Shown here piece after piece: positions 17,921 through 26,561 of a DNA stretch of 64,000 nt. The stretch is taken from assembly GCA_021773355.1 (NCBI GenBank), contig JAJFKE010000046.1:124001-188000 (forward strand), given 5' to 3'. Numbering within the stretch: the first letter of the stretch is position 1; each line of letters starts with the position of its first letter. The notes below the pieces were generated by a model. The model searched no databases. It saw only the letters and a list, made by a program, of their open reading frames with translations, and had not been told where the DNA came from. Source of the stretch: Gammaproteobacteria bacterium (GTDB lineage: Bacteria > Pseudomonadota > Gammaproteobacteria > Pseudomonadales > Pseudohongiellaceae). Both the position numbers and the translations under genes were made by a program.

Positions 17921-18616
17921 TTAGTCTGAACAGTCATCCAGGATCTTTCTAATCCTGTTTCTATCTCGTGCCTCGATAGTTAGATCATAGGTTTTGGCTA
18001 TAGACTCCCACATCCCGGCATAAGCGCATTGGAATTCTTCACGAGGTAGATAGCGGTCCGGACCTCTGTCCGATTTTTTACGGATCTCACGTTTATCGAC
18101 CAGCATCATATTCAGCGGATCGTTGGCGAACTGCATTTTTTTCTCAGCCTGCCAGCGGTCGCCACCATGTGTGTGTGCATACATGAGGGGTATCACGTGA
18201 TCCAGGTCCATCTGTACAGCGACCTTGAATATCTTTCCTGTGTACTCGTCTAACCACTCGCCAGTTCGCACCACACAATTTCGAGGATTGGTATATTTTA
18301 CTTCGGTTCGGCTTGTAAGTATTAACATTTCCTGGCGCGTTGACTGACAATCGTTGTCATAGTCAATTTCGAAATCCCAATCATCGGTATTAAAAAATTT
18401 CTCTCTATCTCGATGATTGGTTAGAAGACTGTCTCGGCGGCTGCGTCCGATGTTAAAGGTGTCGGGCATCTCACATCCGCTGAGGTGGCAGTGGTATGAG
18501 CGTCCGTAGTAATGGCCGCCATTTTGATCGAGGTTTCCACCATGACTAAACGCCAACGCGGGGAGTATCAAAAAACCAGCGGAGATTAGGTATTGCGCGA
18601 ATACTGTGTTTCTCAT
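17921..18616 (-). CDS. Exported HNH-type nuclease (DUF1524/GmrSD-like C-terminal domain)
   Basis: 231 residues with a signal peptide (MRNTVFAQYLISAGFLILPALAFS). A short YHCHLSGC segment near residue 40 is typical of exported proteins of this group. The nuclease core lies at about residues 130-190: MDLDHVIPLMYAHTHGGDRW followed by FANDPLNMMLVD and a K-x-D-x-x-P helix, giving the His-Asn-type metal site. Likely periplasmic or secreted, cutting external DNA for nutrition or uptake. The MITE ends 3 bp beyond its stop codon. It is separate from nadC and probably has its own promoter. Confidence 0.82.
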   Translation of the reverse strand: MRNTVFAQYLISAGFLILPALAFSHGGNLDQNGGHYYGRSYHCHLSGCEMPDTFNIGRSRRDSLLTNHRDREKFFNTDDWDFEIDYDNDCQSTRQEMLILTSRTEVKYTNPRNCVVRTGEWLDEYTGKIFKVAVQMDLDHVIPLMYAHTHGGDRWQAEKKMQFANDPLNMMLVDKREIRKKSDRGPDRYLPREEFQCAYAGMWESIAKTYDLTIEARDRNRIRKILDDCSD

Positions 18617-18674
18617 ATTTCCTCCTAAGTCTGCCTCTATTTAGGGGTAGTTAAATTGAGCTTAAGCAAGCTGC

Positions 18675-19511
18675 TTAATCAACGAGTAGGGATAAATCTA
18701 TAGCCTGACAATTTTTTGTTAAGGCTCCTATGGAGATGTAGTCTACGCCAGTTTCTGCGATAGTTACCAGCATGTCCTCATCGATTCCGCCGGAAGCCTC
18801 GAGTTTGGAACGACCCTTATTAATACTAATGGCTTGCCGGATCTCAGCAATTGCAAAATTGTCCAACATTACGGTGTCTGCTTCGGCGCAAATAGCCTGT
18901 TGTAGTTCTTCTAAATCTCGGACCTCAATTTCTATGTGCTTGCCTGGGTGTAAAGATTTGGCCGTGTTGATGGCGGCATCGATGCCGCCGCAAGCTGCTA
19001 TATGGTTTTCCTTTATAAGGAAGGCATCATACAAACCCATACGGTGATTAAAGCATCCACCTGTGGCAACCGCATATTTTTGCGCTGTACGCAAACTCGG
19101 CAGGGTCTTGCGAGTATCTAGTAATTTGACAGCAGTATGATTAACCAGGCGCGAATAGTAACGGCTGATGCTTGCCGTGGCTGAGAGTGTTTGCAAAAAA
19201 TTTAGGACTGTCCTCTCCGCCGTCAATATACTTCTGGCGGATCCGCATAATTGAAGTATTTTTTGACCGTCGGTGATTTCAGCACCTTCAGCGGTTTGCC
19301 AAATTAGCTTAACAGTATGATCGAGCTGTCGAAATATTTCATCAGCCCAGGGTCTGCCACAGAAGATTCCTTCGTCTCGACTAATGATGTGTGCGCTTAT
19401 GGTTTTAGTTTCTGGTATGAGATCGGCGGTAATATCTCCGCTACCTATATCCTCGGCTAAGGAAAAACTTACGACTTCGCGTATGCCGGTGGGTGGAGTA
19501 GCTGTGTTCAT
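18675..19511 (-). CDS. nadC: Nicotinate-nucleotide pyrophosphorylase (carboxylating)
   Basis: NadC converts quinolinate and PRPP to nicotinate mononucleotide, CO2 and PPi in de novo NAD synthesis. 278 residues is the usual length. Family motifs are visible: LNFLQTLSATAS, the substrate-binding DTRKTLPSLRTAQKYAV with its basic residues, GGCFNHRMGLYDAFLIKENHI, and EASGGID near the C-terminus. It begins 8 bp after the retropepsin gene, so the pair forms an operon. nadC beside pilA and ampD is the Pseudomonas arrangement. Confidence 0.97.
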   Translation of the reverse strand: MNTATPPTGIREVVSFSLAEDIGSGDITADLIPETKTISAHIISRDEGIFCGRPWADEIFRQLDHTVKLIWQTAEGAEITDGQKILQLCGSARSILTAERTVLNFLQTLSATASISRYYSRLVNHTAVKLLDTRKTLPSLRTAQKYAVATGGCFNHRMGLYDAFLIKENHIAACGGIDAAINTAKSLHPGKHIEIEVRDLEELQQAICAEADTVMLDNFAIAEIRQAISINKGRSKLEASGGIDEDMLVTIAETGVDYISIGALTKNCQAIDLSLLVD

Positions 19512-19519
19512 TTGTTTTT

Positions 19520-20065
19520 CTACAATTCCGGGAAATGGCGTAGCGTCAATTCTGAGCCGCGTTGACTGAATTCAATTTGTTTTAGCGCGCTCATGCCGAG
19601 TAAAATTGTGTTGCCTACCATACTACTGGTGATACTGGCATTAACGCCTTCAAGTACGATATTTCCAATGGTCAGCTCATCGACTCGGGTCGAGTATACA
19701 GTCACAACTCCATTCGCGGTTGCGGCTCTCGATGCAGTTCCTCTTTGCAGACCTGCCTGAGTTGCTATTGTCTCCGGGATTGCCACGTCGGTGGCACCGG
19801 TGTCTAACAGAAAGGTAACAGCAACGTCATTTATGGTACCGTTCGCTACATAGTGGCCTTGCCGATTCTGTTGCAATACAACTTCCCTAATACCCGAGAG
19901 CAATTCCATTGATAGCGGATTTCGGTTTGGATTTGATTGTTGCCGCAATTTGCCCTCAAAGAAAAATGTCAGCCCTGCCAGACCCAAAATAAAACTCGAT
20001 ATCAGCATACCCTGGCCGATGCGCTTGCCTGGATTCCTGCTGTTTGGTGAGAGTGGTGATGACAT
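19520..20065 (-). CDS. Membrane-anchored retropepsin-like aspartic protease (TIGR02281 type)
   Basis: 181 residues: one N-terminal transmembrane anchor (GMLISSFILGLAGLTFFF), then a single retropepsin domain with the active-site motif FLLDTGATDVAIP near residue 110 and the LLGMSALKQIE psi-loop near the C-terminus. Having one DTG site, it should act as a dimer facing the periplasm. The substrate is unknown. It is transcribed with nadC (8-bp gap) and divergently from the DUF1631 gene. Confidence 0.87.
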   Translation of the reverse strand: MSSPLSPNSRNPGKRIGQGMLISSFILGLAGLTFFFEGKLRQQSNPNRNPLSMELLSGIREVVLQQNRQGHYVANGTINDVAVTFLLDTGATDVAIPETIATQAGLQRGTASRAATANGVVTVYSTRVDELTIGNIVLEGVNASITSSMVGNTILLGMSALKQIEFSQRGSELTLRHFPEL

Positions 20066-20281
20066 TGGGTAAATTATGTCTCATACAGTTATGAATAGAA
20101 AGTTGTGATCGAAGTCATGGTTTCGAAAGATTTATTGTTTCGCAACTCATTGAATTAGCTAAATAATAGAGTTGCTTTCTTAGTCTGTGAACGCTGTCAT
20201 GCTTTGCTCGATAGCGCGATGTTATAAGAAATTCAGAATCAACAGTTAAATTCAAGAAATGAATACAGCCGGCCGTAAATA

Positions 20282-21853
20282 ATGCAAATCGCTTCTTTCG
20301 TGAGTCAGCCAACCAAGCTTCAATCGGCGGATACCGCTTTGTTTGAAAAAGCTCGCTGGGCGTTAAGGCAACGATTACGTAAACAGATGAATCAGTTAAT
20401 TGCTAGCTTCTTTGAAGAGGTCGATGATTTTATCTTTGCCGCTGGCAAGCAAGGGCAATTATCCGAGAACTGCGATTACTTGGGCGTGATGAGAGAGGTC
20501 AGGGCTAAACAGATACTATTTGAAGAGGAATTCCTGGATTCAATTTCAAAAAATTTGAAACATGTTCGGAATGAATGCGGCTCCACGGTATCGCCATCTA
20601 CCAATAATTTGGAATCACATGTCATTTTCGAAAGTATGGAGGTCGAACTCGCTATTGAAGCGATGAACAGAAAGGCCAGCAAGTTCTATCATCCTTTTCT
20701 AACACAAATAGAAAGTTTGAATGCAGCTGTTAAAGATGAGAAACGACAGATTTTGATGACGGGGAAGTCACTCATCCACTCTGTGTTATCTGGCTTTGCC
20801 GAAGCACAGATAGTCATAAGTATTGATTTAGATGTGCGTCTGTTGTTCATGAAGTTGTTCGAACAACACTTCCTTATGAATATGGAAAAATTATTTTTGG
20901 ACATTATCAGTATTTTCAATAATGTCGAAAACAGGCAGTTCGTCGAAAGGCTGTATTCTTCCTCTTCATCATTTCATGTTCCCGTTGCTAACAGCTGCAC
21001 TTCAGATGTTGATTCGAAGAATTTGACCGGCGTGAAAAACGACACAGCAAAATTTGATTCGAAAACAGTGGAGGCGTCGGTTGCTGAAGTATTCAGGTCG
21101 GTGCGGTCCTCACAGGAAGTTCCAGCTTTTGTCGATGAGATGCTGGAATCGCATTGGCGAATGGTGATGTTACTTATCGGGCTTAATAAAGGTGTGTCCA
21201 GCCTAGAGTGGCAAGAAGCAGCGCATGTACTGCAGCTAGTTTTTCTCGGCTGTTCTGGGAAAGTGGAGATGGATCGATATGATGAATCTTTACTGATCGA
21301 CAAATTGCAACAAGGGCTGCGTTTGTTGAGAATTGCTCCCGCCCTGTTAGAAGACTTCATAACGGCATTAGGAAATTTCTTTCTTGATACATACAGAGCA
21401 GGTTCAGATAATGAAAGCGGTGCTGAATGCGATATTCCAATAGAACCTGAAGCTACAGTTAGCCCTTCGGGAGCAAGTATACTGGATGCTGAGGACTTGG
21501 ATGAAATCGCTCAGCTGATAAATGGCGAGCCTATTGGTCGCGATTCTACCGATAGCGAGCAGGCGGCTCTCTTGACTGACTGTCTTTCTACTGTCGATCA
21601 GATTAGTGCTTGTTGTTATTGTAAAGTAACTATTAGTGATACTACTCAAGAATGTCTTATAACCCGCAGTGGCTCTGGGCCTTTTTCGTACATAATCACC
21701 AATTCTGGATCCGAGGAAAATACAAGAAAGCTCGTCATTACCCGCAGTAGGCTAGGACTGGCTGTTTCAATGCGAAATGGAGAGCTGTGCCTCGTAGAAA
21801 ACCCTTGCGCTAAATCTAGCTACAATGTCACAGTGCTGGAGAGTAAAGCCTAG
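20282..21853 (+). CDS. DUF1631 family protein
   Basis: 523 residues, mostly helical and acidic, with family segments ALRQRLRKQMNQLIASFFEEVDDFIF and EVPAFVDEMLESHWRMVMLLIGLNKG. A beta-rich C-terminal part (CCYCKVTISDTTQ...) follows. I know no function for DUF1631. The gene lies between nadC and ampD, as its homologue does in Pseudomonas. Its stop TAG is part of a CTAGGGACCCTCTG sequence identical to a MITE end. DUF1631 proteins are often longer than this, so an old insertion may have set the present end, though the C-terminus looks complete in structure. Confidence 0.8.
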   Translation: MQIASFVSQPTKLQSADTALFEKARWALRQRLRKQMNQLIASFFEEVDDFIFAAGKQGQLSENCDYLGVMREVRAKQILFEEEFLDSISKNLKHVRNECGSTVSPSTNNLESHVIFESMEVELAIEAMNRKASKFYHPFLTQIESLNAAVKDEKRQILMTGKSLIHSVLSGFAEAQIVISIDLDVRLLFMKLFEQHFLMNMEKLFLDIISIFNNVENRQFVERLYSSSSSFHVPVANSCTSDVDSKNLTGVKNDTAKFDSKTVEASVAEVFRSVRSSQEVPAFVDEMLESHWRMVMLLIGLNKGVSSLEWQEAAHVLQLVFLGCSGKVEMDRYDESLLIDKLQQGLRLLRIAPALLEDFITALGNFFLDTYRAGSDNESGAECDIPIEPEATVSPSGASILDAEDLDEIAQLINGEPIGRDSTDSEQAALLTDCLSTVDQISACCYCKVTISDTTQECLITRSGSGPFSYIITNSGSEENTRKLVITRSRLGLAVSMRNGELCLVENPCAKSSYNVTVLESKA

Positions 21854-21863
21854 GGACCCTCTG
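21850..21863. repeat. Solo MITE end at the DUF1631 stop codon
   Basis: CTAGGGACCCTCTG is identical to the first 14 bp of the element at 17654, including the CTAG target, then the similarity stops. Its TAG is the stop codon of the DUF1631 gene. No matching right end was found nearby, so this is probably a decayed copy. Confidence 0.5.
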
Positions 21864-21970
21864 CCTGAATCCGACTGGTTTTCTCCGCTAAAGACAGGGT
21901 TCATACTGTGGTACCATTGCCAAAAATACCCGAGTACGTATTTGCGCTATCTGATTGGTGAACTATAGCA

Positions 21971-22549
21971 ATGGAATTCTCAATCGCTAACGATATTCTG
22001 GTCGGTGCCCGTCTGCTGGAATCGCCGAATCAGAGTGCCAGACCAGTTAATGTCGATATTGATTTGCTGGTTATCCATAATATCAGCCTTCCGCCTGGTA
22101 AATTTGGATCTGCTTGTATCGACCAGTTATTCTGCAACCAACTCGAAACCGATTCCCATCCGTTTTTTAAAGAAATCGCCCATCTGCGCGTTTCGTCACA
22201 CTTGCTAATTGATCGTGAGGGGAGGCTTACTCAGTATGTACCTTTCAATAATAGAGCTTGGCATGCTGGAGAATCCTCTTTCTGCGGAAGAGACAACTGC
22301 AACGACTTTTCGATAGGTATCGAATTGGAAGGTACTGATTTCGAAAAATTTACCGATAGCCAATACAATAGGCTCACGTCTGTAACTAATTTGCTTTTGG
22401 AAACTTATTCAGGCATGAGCGTGGAAAATATAGTAGGACATAGTGATATTGCGCCTGGCAGGAAGACCGACCCTGGCCCCTTTTTTGATTGGGATAGATA
22501 TAAGAAGTCCCTGACCGAGGTTCGTAGTACTGATATTCTGGGAACCTAA
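21971..22549 (+). CDS. ampD: 1,6-anhydro-N-acetylmuramyl-L-alanine amidase AmpD
   Basis: AmpD is the cytoplasmic zinc amidase that removes the peptide from anhydromuramyl peptides during peptidoglycan recycling; its loss derepresses AmpC-type beta-lactamases in many species. The 192 residues hold the zinc ligands (His in LLVIHNISLPPGKFG, His and Asp in VGHSDIAPGRKTDPGP) and RAWHAGESSFCGRDNCND. The start is ATG 21971. ampE follows after 26 bp, forming the ampDE operon. An AmpG-like permease is encoded at 30724-32085. Confidence 0.97.
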   Translation: MEFSIANDILVGARLLESPNQSARPVNVDIDLLVIHNISLPPGKFGSACIDQLFCNQLETDSHPFFKEIAHLRVSSHLLIDREGRLTQYVPFNNRAWHAGESSFCGRDNCNDFSIGIELEGTDFEKFTDSQYNRLTSVTNLLLETYSGMSVENIVGHSDIAPGRKTDPGPFFDWDRYKKSLTEVRSTDILGT

Positions 22550-22575
22550 ATACCATAAACCTGGAAAGGTATTTG

Positions 22576-23487
22576 ATGAAATTTTTAGTCATTCTAATTT
22601 GTTTGATGGTCAACTATCTCTGGTTGAAAGATTTTGACCGGTTTGACGACGCTTGGTTCTTTCGATTTCGTTGCCGAGTTGAAGAGTTTAGTACAAATTT
22701 TGTCGAGAAAATGCCCTTGGGGTGGGTGGCAGGAATTGTACTGATATACGTCGTTCCATTGGTTCTTCTTGCTGTGATTCTATTAGTAACCGGAGATAGT
22801 GTGTTTGGTTTAACTACCATGCTCGTGCACATACTAGTCTTGTTGATTGCATTCGATAGAACCCAGCCAGGTAAGATGGCAAATGACTTTTTGGAAAGGT
22901 GGAAAGAAGGGGATATGGAGTCCTGTGTTGACTATTTGAGACAGCAATTGCGGCCAACAACATTGCCCGATGTGGACGATAAAGCAGCAGTCGGTAGATT
23001 TTTTAGCAAGCAGCTCACCTACAGAAGCTTTGAGAAAATGTTTGTCATGTTCTTCTGGTATATGTGCACCGGAGCCTTAGGTATTCTATTTTGTTACATA
23101 AGTTACCAACTGCGAGACAGCCACCGTGAGCAGCAACTGCAGAAGCAAGTTAGTCTTGTCGATTTTTTAATTCAACTGCTTGAATGGATTCCGGTGCGCT
23201 TGCTGGCTTTGACTTTTTCATTGGCAGGGAATTTCGTTCAGTGTTTTGAAAATGTTAGGAACTCGTTTTGGAAATTTGACACGGAGACTGATAATGCGGA
23301 GCTACTGTATGGCTATGCAAGTTGTGCTATTTCTGGAATGGTGAATATTGTAGCCCCAGAGGAAGAACCAGGCCTCAAGCCAGTTGATAGAGAAACGGCA
23401 GAAATACAAGCCCTATTAGGCTTGCTGGAACGCAGTCAGGCAATTTGGCTTAGTGTGCTGGCGCTGATTACGATTTTAGGCTTGTGA
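22576..23487 (+). CDS. ampE: AmpE-like inner-membrane protein (signalling/regulatory)
   Basis: 303 residues with four or more transmembrane segments and the conserved N-terminus MKFLVILICLMVNYLWLKDF. It matches the AmpE/CobD-like membrane family that forms an operon with ampD. ATG 22576 is preferred over TTG 22573 because GGAAAGG (22563-22569) is well placed before it. The function of AmpE in beta-lactam sensing is unclear. There is a DRTQPG motif near residue 95 and an acidic cytoplasmic region. Confidence 0.92.
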   Translation: MKFLVILICLMVNYLWLKDFDRFDDAWFFRFRCRVEEFSTNFVEKMPLGWVAGIVLIYVVPLVLLAVILLVTGDSVFGLTTMLVHILVLLIAFDRTQPGKMANDFLERWKEGDMESCVDYLRQQLRPTTLPDVDDKAAVGRFFSKQLTYRSFEKMFVMFFWYMCTGALGILFCYISYQLRDSHREQQLQKQVSLVDFLIQLLEWIPVRLLALTFSLAGNFVQCFENVRNSFWKFDTETDNAELLYGYASCAISGMVNIVAPEEEPGLKPVDRETAEIQALLGLLERSQAIWLSVLALITILGL

Positions 23488-23830
23488 ACCTGGCGGATCT
23501 TGTCAGAGTGTCGAACTAGAACTAATTGTTGATATGTGCCTGAGCAAGTAGCTGGGAAATGTAGTTTTTCAGCCTATTTCGCTATTTAGGTCGCCAGCTT
23601 CGTTTTTTACATTAGGTAGAAATTTACCTAACTTGTTAATAATAAAGGATATATTTTTAATAGATTAACCGGCTCGAACGACCCATAGCTTTGTAGTATT
23701 ACTACAAGACCGTGCAATCCTGAATAGAAAAATGCATGAAATTGGGTTAGAATCACGGCCGATTTGTAATTTATTTACACAAACTAAGAAGAGCCACCAC
23801 TGCTCTGGATGGATGCGGAATTAACAAAAA
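23488..23830. other. Regulatory intergenic region before aceE
   Basis: 343 bp without a gene. It contains a 17-bp palindrome (23691-23707, listed separately) and AT-rich stretches. A possible -10 (TAGAAT near 23748) lies downstream of the palindrome, but its -35 is poor, so I do not place the promoter. Confidence 0.4.
23691..23707. promoter_or_regulatory. GntR/FadR-type operator candidate upstream of aceE
   Basis: TTGTAGTATTACTACAA is a perfect 8-bp inverted repeat around one T. Its core GTATTAC fits the GTxxTAC-like half-site arrangement of FadR-subfamily GntR regulators, the family of PdhR, which represses aceEF in enterobacteria. The sequence differs from the E. coli PdhR box. It lies ~125 bp before the aceE start, a suitable place for operator control. 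No gntR-type gene is in the window. Confidence 0.55.
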
Positions 23831-26515
23831 ATGACTCAGCAAAATGATGGAAATCCGGAAGAAACCAAGGAATGGCTAGATGCTTTTCATTCGGTTATCG
23901 ATGAAGAGGGTTTGGATAGGGCGCAGTACCTTTTAAACCGCTTGGCGGACAAGGCAAATATGGAGGGCTTGGTTTCCTCCACCGGTTCGGTTAATACGCC
24001 ATATCGAAATACTATTTCCCCGCTGAACGAAGAGCGGATGCCTGGCGACATGTTCATGGAAAGGGAAATACGTGGAATAATTCGTTGGAACGCTCTGGCA
24101 ATGGTGATGCGTGCCAATAAACGTGATCCTAGCATAGGTGGTCATATTTCGACTTTTTCATCTGCGGCCACGCTTTACGATGTAGGGTTTAATTATTTTT
24201 TCCGCGGTCCGAATGAAGAGAACGAAGGAGATTTGATTTATTTTCAGGGTCATTCCTCTCCAGGAATTTACGCACGTTCGTATTTAGAAAGACGCATGGA
24301 CGAAGATCGTATGGATAAGTTTCGCCAGGAGGTGGACGGCAATGGGCTCTCCTCCTACCCACATCCCTGGTTGATGCCTGATTATTGGCAATTTCCTACG
24401 GTATCCATGGGATTGGGACCCATACAGGCCATCTATCAAGCCCACGTACTAAAATATCTAACTAGCCGAAAATTGCTCGACAACAGTAATAGAAAGATTT
24501 GGGCTTTCCTCGGCGATGGGGAGATGGATGAGCCCGAATCATTGGGTGCTATTAGCAAGGCCGGGCGCGAGAAGCTGGAAAATCTCATTTTCGTAATCAA
24601 TTGCAATCTACAAAGATTGGATGGTCCTGTTCGAGGCAACGGCAAAATTATTCAAGAATTGGAAGGTGTTTTTCGCGGAGCAGGTTGGAACGTTATCAAA
24701 GTTGTTTGGGGTAGGCATTGGGATCCGCTGCTTCACGCGGACAAAGATGGCATTTTGCAGGCACGTATGGATGAGGTGGTTGATGGCGAGTACCAGAATT
24801 ATGTGAGCCGGGGTGGTGCTTATACGCGTGAACATTTCTTTGGCAAGAGCCCCGAATTATTAAAAATGGTGGAACACCTTTCCGACGACGACATTATGGC
24901 GTTAAATCGTGGTGGGCACGATCCTTACAAAGTCTATGCGGCATACGCTGAAGCGGTAGCAGGCAACGGTAAACCTACCGTCATTCTGGCAAAAACTGTA
25001 AAAGGTTATGCATTTGGCGATACTGCCGAGGCGCAAAACGACGCCCATTCAGTCAAGAAATTGGATATCGAAGCGTTGAAAAAATTTCGCAATCGTTTCG
25101 GAATTCCTATCAAGGACAAAGAGTTGGAATCGGTTCCCTATTACCGGCCACCAGAGGATAGCCTCGAAGTCACCTATATGCGCCAAATGCGAGATGCATT
25201 AGGCGGTCCGGTACCTCAAAGGCGAGCCGAAACAACAGCGCTTAACATTCCCGAATTGGAGGCTTTCGAGAATCAAACCAAGAGTAGCGGTGACCGAGAG
25301 TTGTCTACCACCATGGCTTTTGTGAGAATGTTGGCAGCACTGTGTCGAGATAAGGAAATCGGGCCACGAGTGGTGCCCATTGTGCCGGACGAGGCGAGAA
25401 CATTCGGCATGGAAGGTATGTTTAGGCAGATGGGTATCTATTCATCTGTTGGCCAACTGTATGACCCCGAAGACTCAAATCAGGTCATGTATTACCGCGA
25501 AGATAAAGAAGGTCAGATGCTGGAAGAGGGCATTACTGAGGCGGGTTCTTTTTCAGCGTGGTTGGCTGCAGCAACTTCCTATAGCGTTAGCAATTTTCCG
25601 CTGATTCCCTTTTATATCTATTACTCTATGTTCGGTTTTCAACGAGTTGGTGATCTGTGTTGGGCGGCGGGTGATTCACAGGCAAGAGGATTCTTGATTG
25701 GCGCTACTGCGGGTCGTACCACACTGAATGGAGAAGGGTTACAGCACCAGGATGGACACAGTCATATACTGGCTTCGACCATTCCAAATTGTGTTTCCTA
25801 TGACCCAACCTATGCCTATGAATTGGCGGTAATAGTGCAGGATGGTCTGCGTAGAATGTACAAGGAGATGGAATCGGTATTCTTCTATATAACAACCATG
25901 AATGAGAACTATCAGCAGCCAGAGCTTCCTAAAGGTGTCGAGGGGGGCATTATCAGCGGCATGTATTTGTTGGAGGATGGAAACAGCAAAGTCTATAAGA
26001 TCGCCAAACCTAAGTCTGAGCTACGGCTACGTCTGTTGGGAAGTGGCACCATCCTGCGTGAAGTAAGAAGTGCGGCAGAGGTTCTGCGAACAGAATTCGG
26101 CGTTGCGGTTGATGTGTGGAGCGTGACTAGTTTTAATGAACTGCGCAAACAGGCCTTGGTAGTTTCCAGGGAGAATATGTTGAATCCGAATAGGAAGGCA
26201 GCACTCCCTTATGTTACGGAGGTTCTTTCTTCACAAATGGGACCTGTTATAGCGGCTACGGATCATATGAAAGCCCATTCCGATCAGATTCGTGAATTTG
26301 TTCCGGACACCTATAGAGTTCTAGGAACGGATGGCTTTGGTCGCAGCGATAGTCGTGAAAAACTTCGGCACTTCTTTGAAGTCGATTGTAAGTTTATAGT
26401 GCTGGCTGCTTTGACGGAGCTGAAGGACTTAGCCGTGATAAGCGAAAAACAAATTACGGGCCACATGAAGAGCAGCGGAATAAGTCAGGAAAAACCAAAT
26501 CCGTTGGCACAGTGA
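23831..26515 (+). CDS. aceE: Pyruvate dehydrogenase E1 component, homodimeric type
   Basis: AceE decarboxylates pyruvate with thiamine diphosphate and passes the acetyl group to lipoyl-E2. The 894 residues match the homodimeric E1 family. The ThDP motif runs from GDGEMDEPESLG near residue 227 to NCNLQRLDGPVRGNG near residue 258. Other signatures are HSSPGIYARSYLE and GRTTLNGEGLQHQDGHS. aceF starts ~45 bp downstream, so the two form an operon. No lpd gene follows, so E3 must be encoded elsewhere. Confidence 0.98.
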   Translation: MTQQNDGNPEETKEWLDAFHSVIDEEGLDRAQYLLNRLADKANMEGLVSSTGSVNTPYRNTISPLNEERMPGDMFMEREIRGIIRWNALAMVMRANKRDPSIGGHISTFSSAATLYDVGFNYFFRGPNEENEGDLIYFQGHSSPGIYARSYLERRMDEDRMDKFRQEVDGNGLSSYPHPWLMPDYWQFPTVSMGLGPIQAIYQAHVLKYLTSRKLLDNSNRKIWAFLGDGEMDEPESLGAISKAGREKLENLIFVINCNLQRLDGPVRGNGKIIQELEGVFRGAGWNVIKVVWGRHWDPLLHADKDGILQARMDEVVDGEYQNYVSRGGAYTREHFFGKSPELLKMVEHLSDDDIMALNRGGHDPYKVYAAYAEAVAGNGKPTVILAKTVKGYAFGDTAEAQNDAHSVKKLDIEALKKFRNRFGIPIKDKELESVPYYRPPEDSLEVTYMRQMRDALGGPVPQRRAETTALNIPELEAFENQTKSSGDRELSTTMAFVRMLAALCRDKEIGPRVVPIVPDEARTFGMEGMFRQMGIYSSVGQLYDPEDSNQVMYYREDKEGQMLEEGITEAGSFSAWLAAATSYSVSNFPLIPFYIYYSMFGFQRVGDLCWAAGDSQARGFLIGATAGRTTLNGEGLQHQDGHSHILASTIPNCVSYDPTYAYELAVIVQDGLRRMYKEMESVFFYITTMNENYQQPELPKGVEGGIISGMYLLEDGNSKVYKIAKPKSELRLRLLGSGTILREVRSAAEVLRTEFGVAVDVWSVTSFNELRKQALVVSRENMLNPNRKAALPYVTEVLSSQMGPVIAATDHMKAHSDQIREFVPDTYRVLGTDGFGRSDSREKLRHFFEVDCKFIVLAALTELKDLAVISEKQITGHMKSSGISQEKPNPLAQ

Positions 26516-26561
26516 TCCAAGCTACAATCAACTATGATGAATTTCTCAGGAGCCGATCGCG

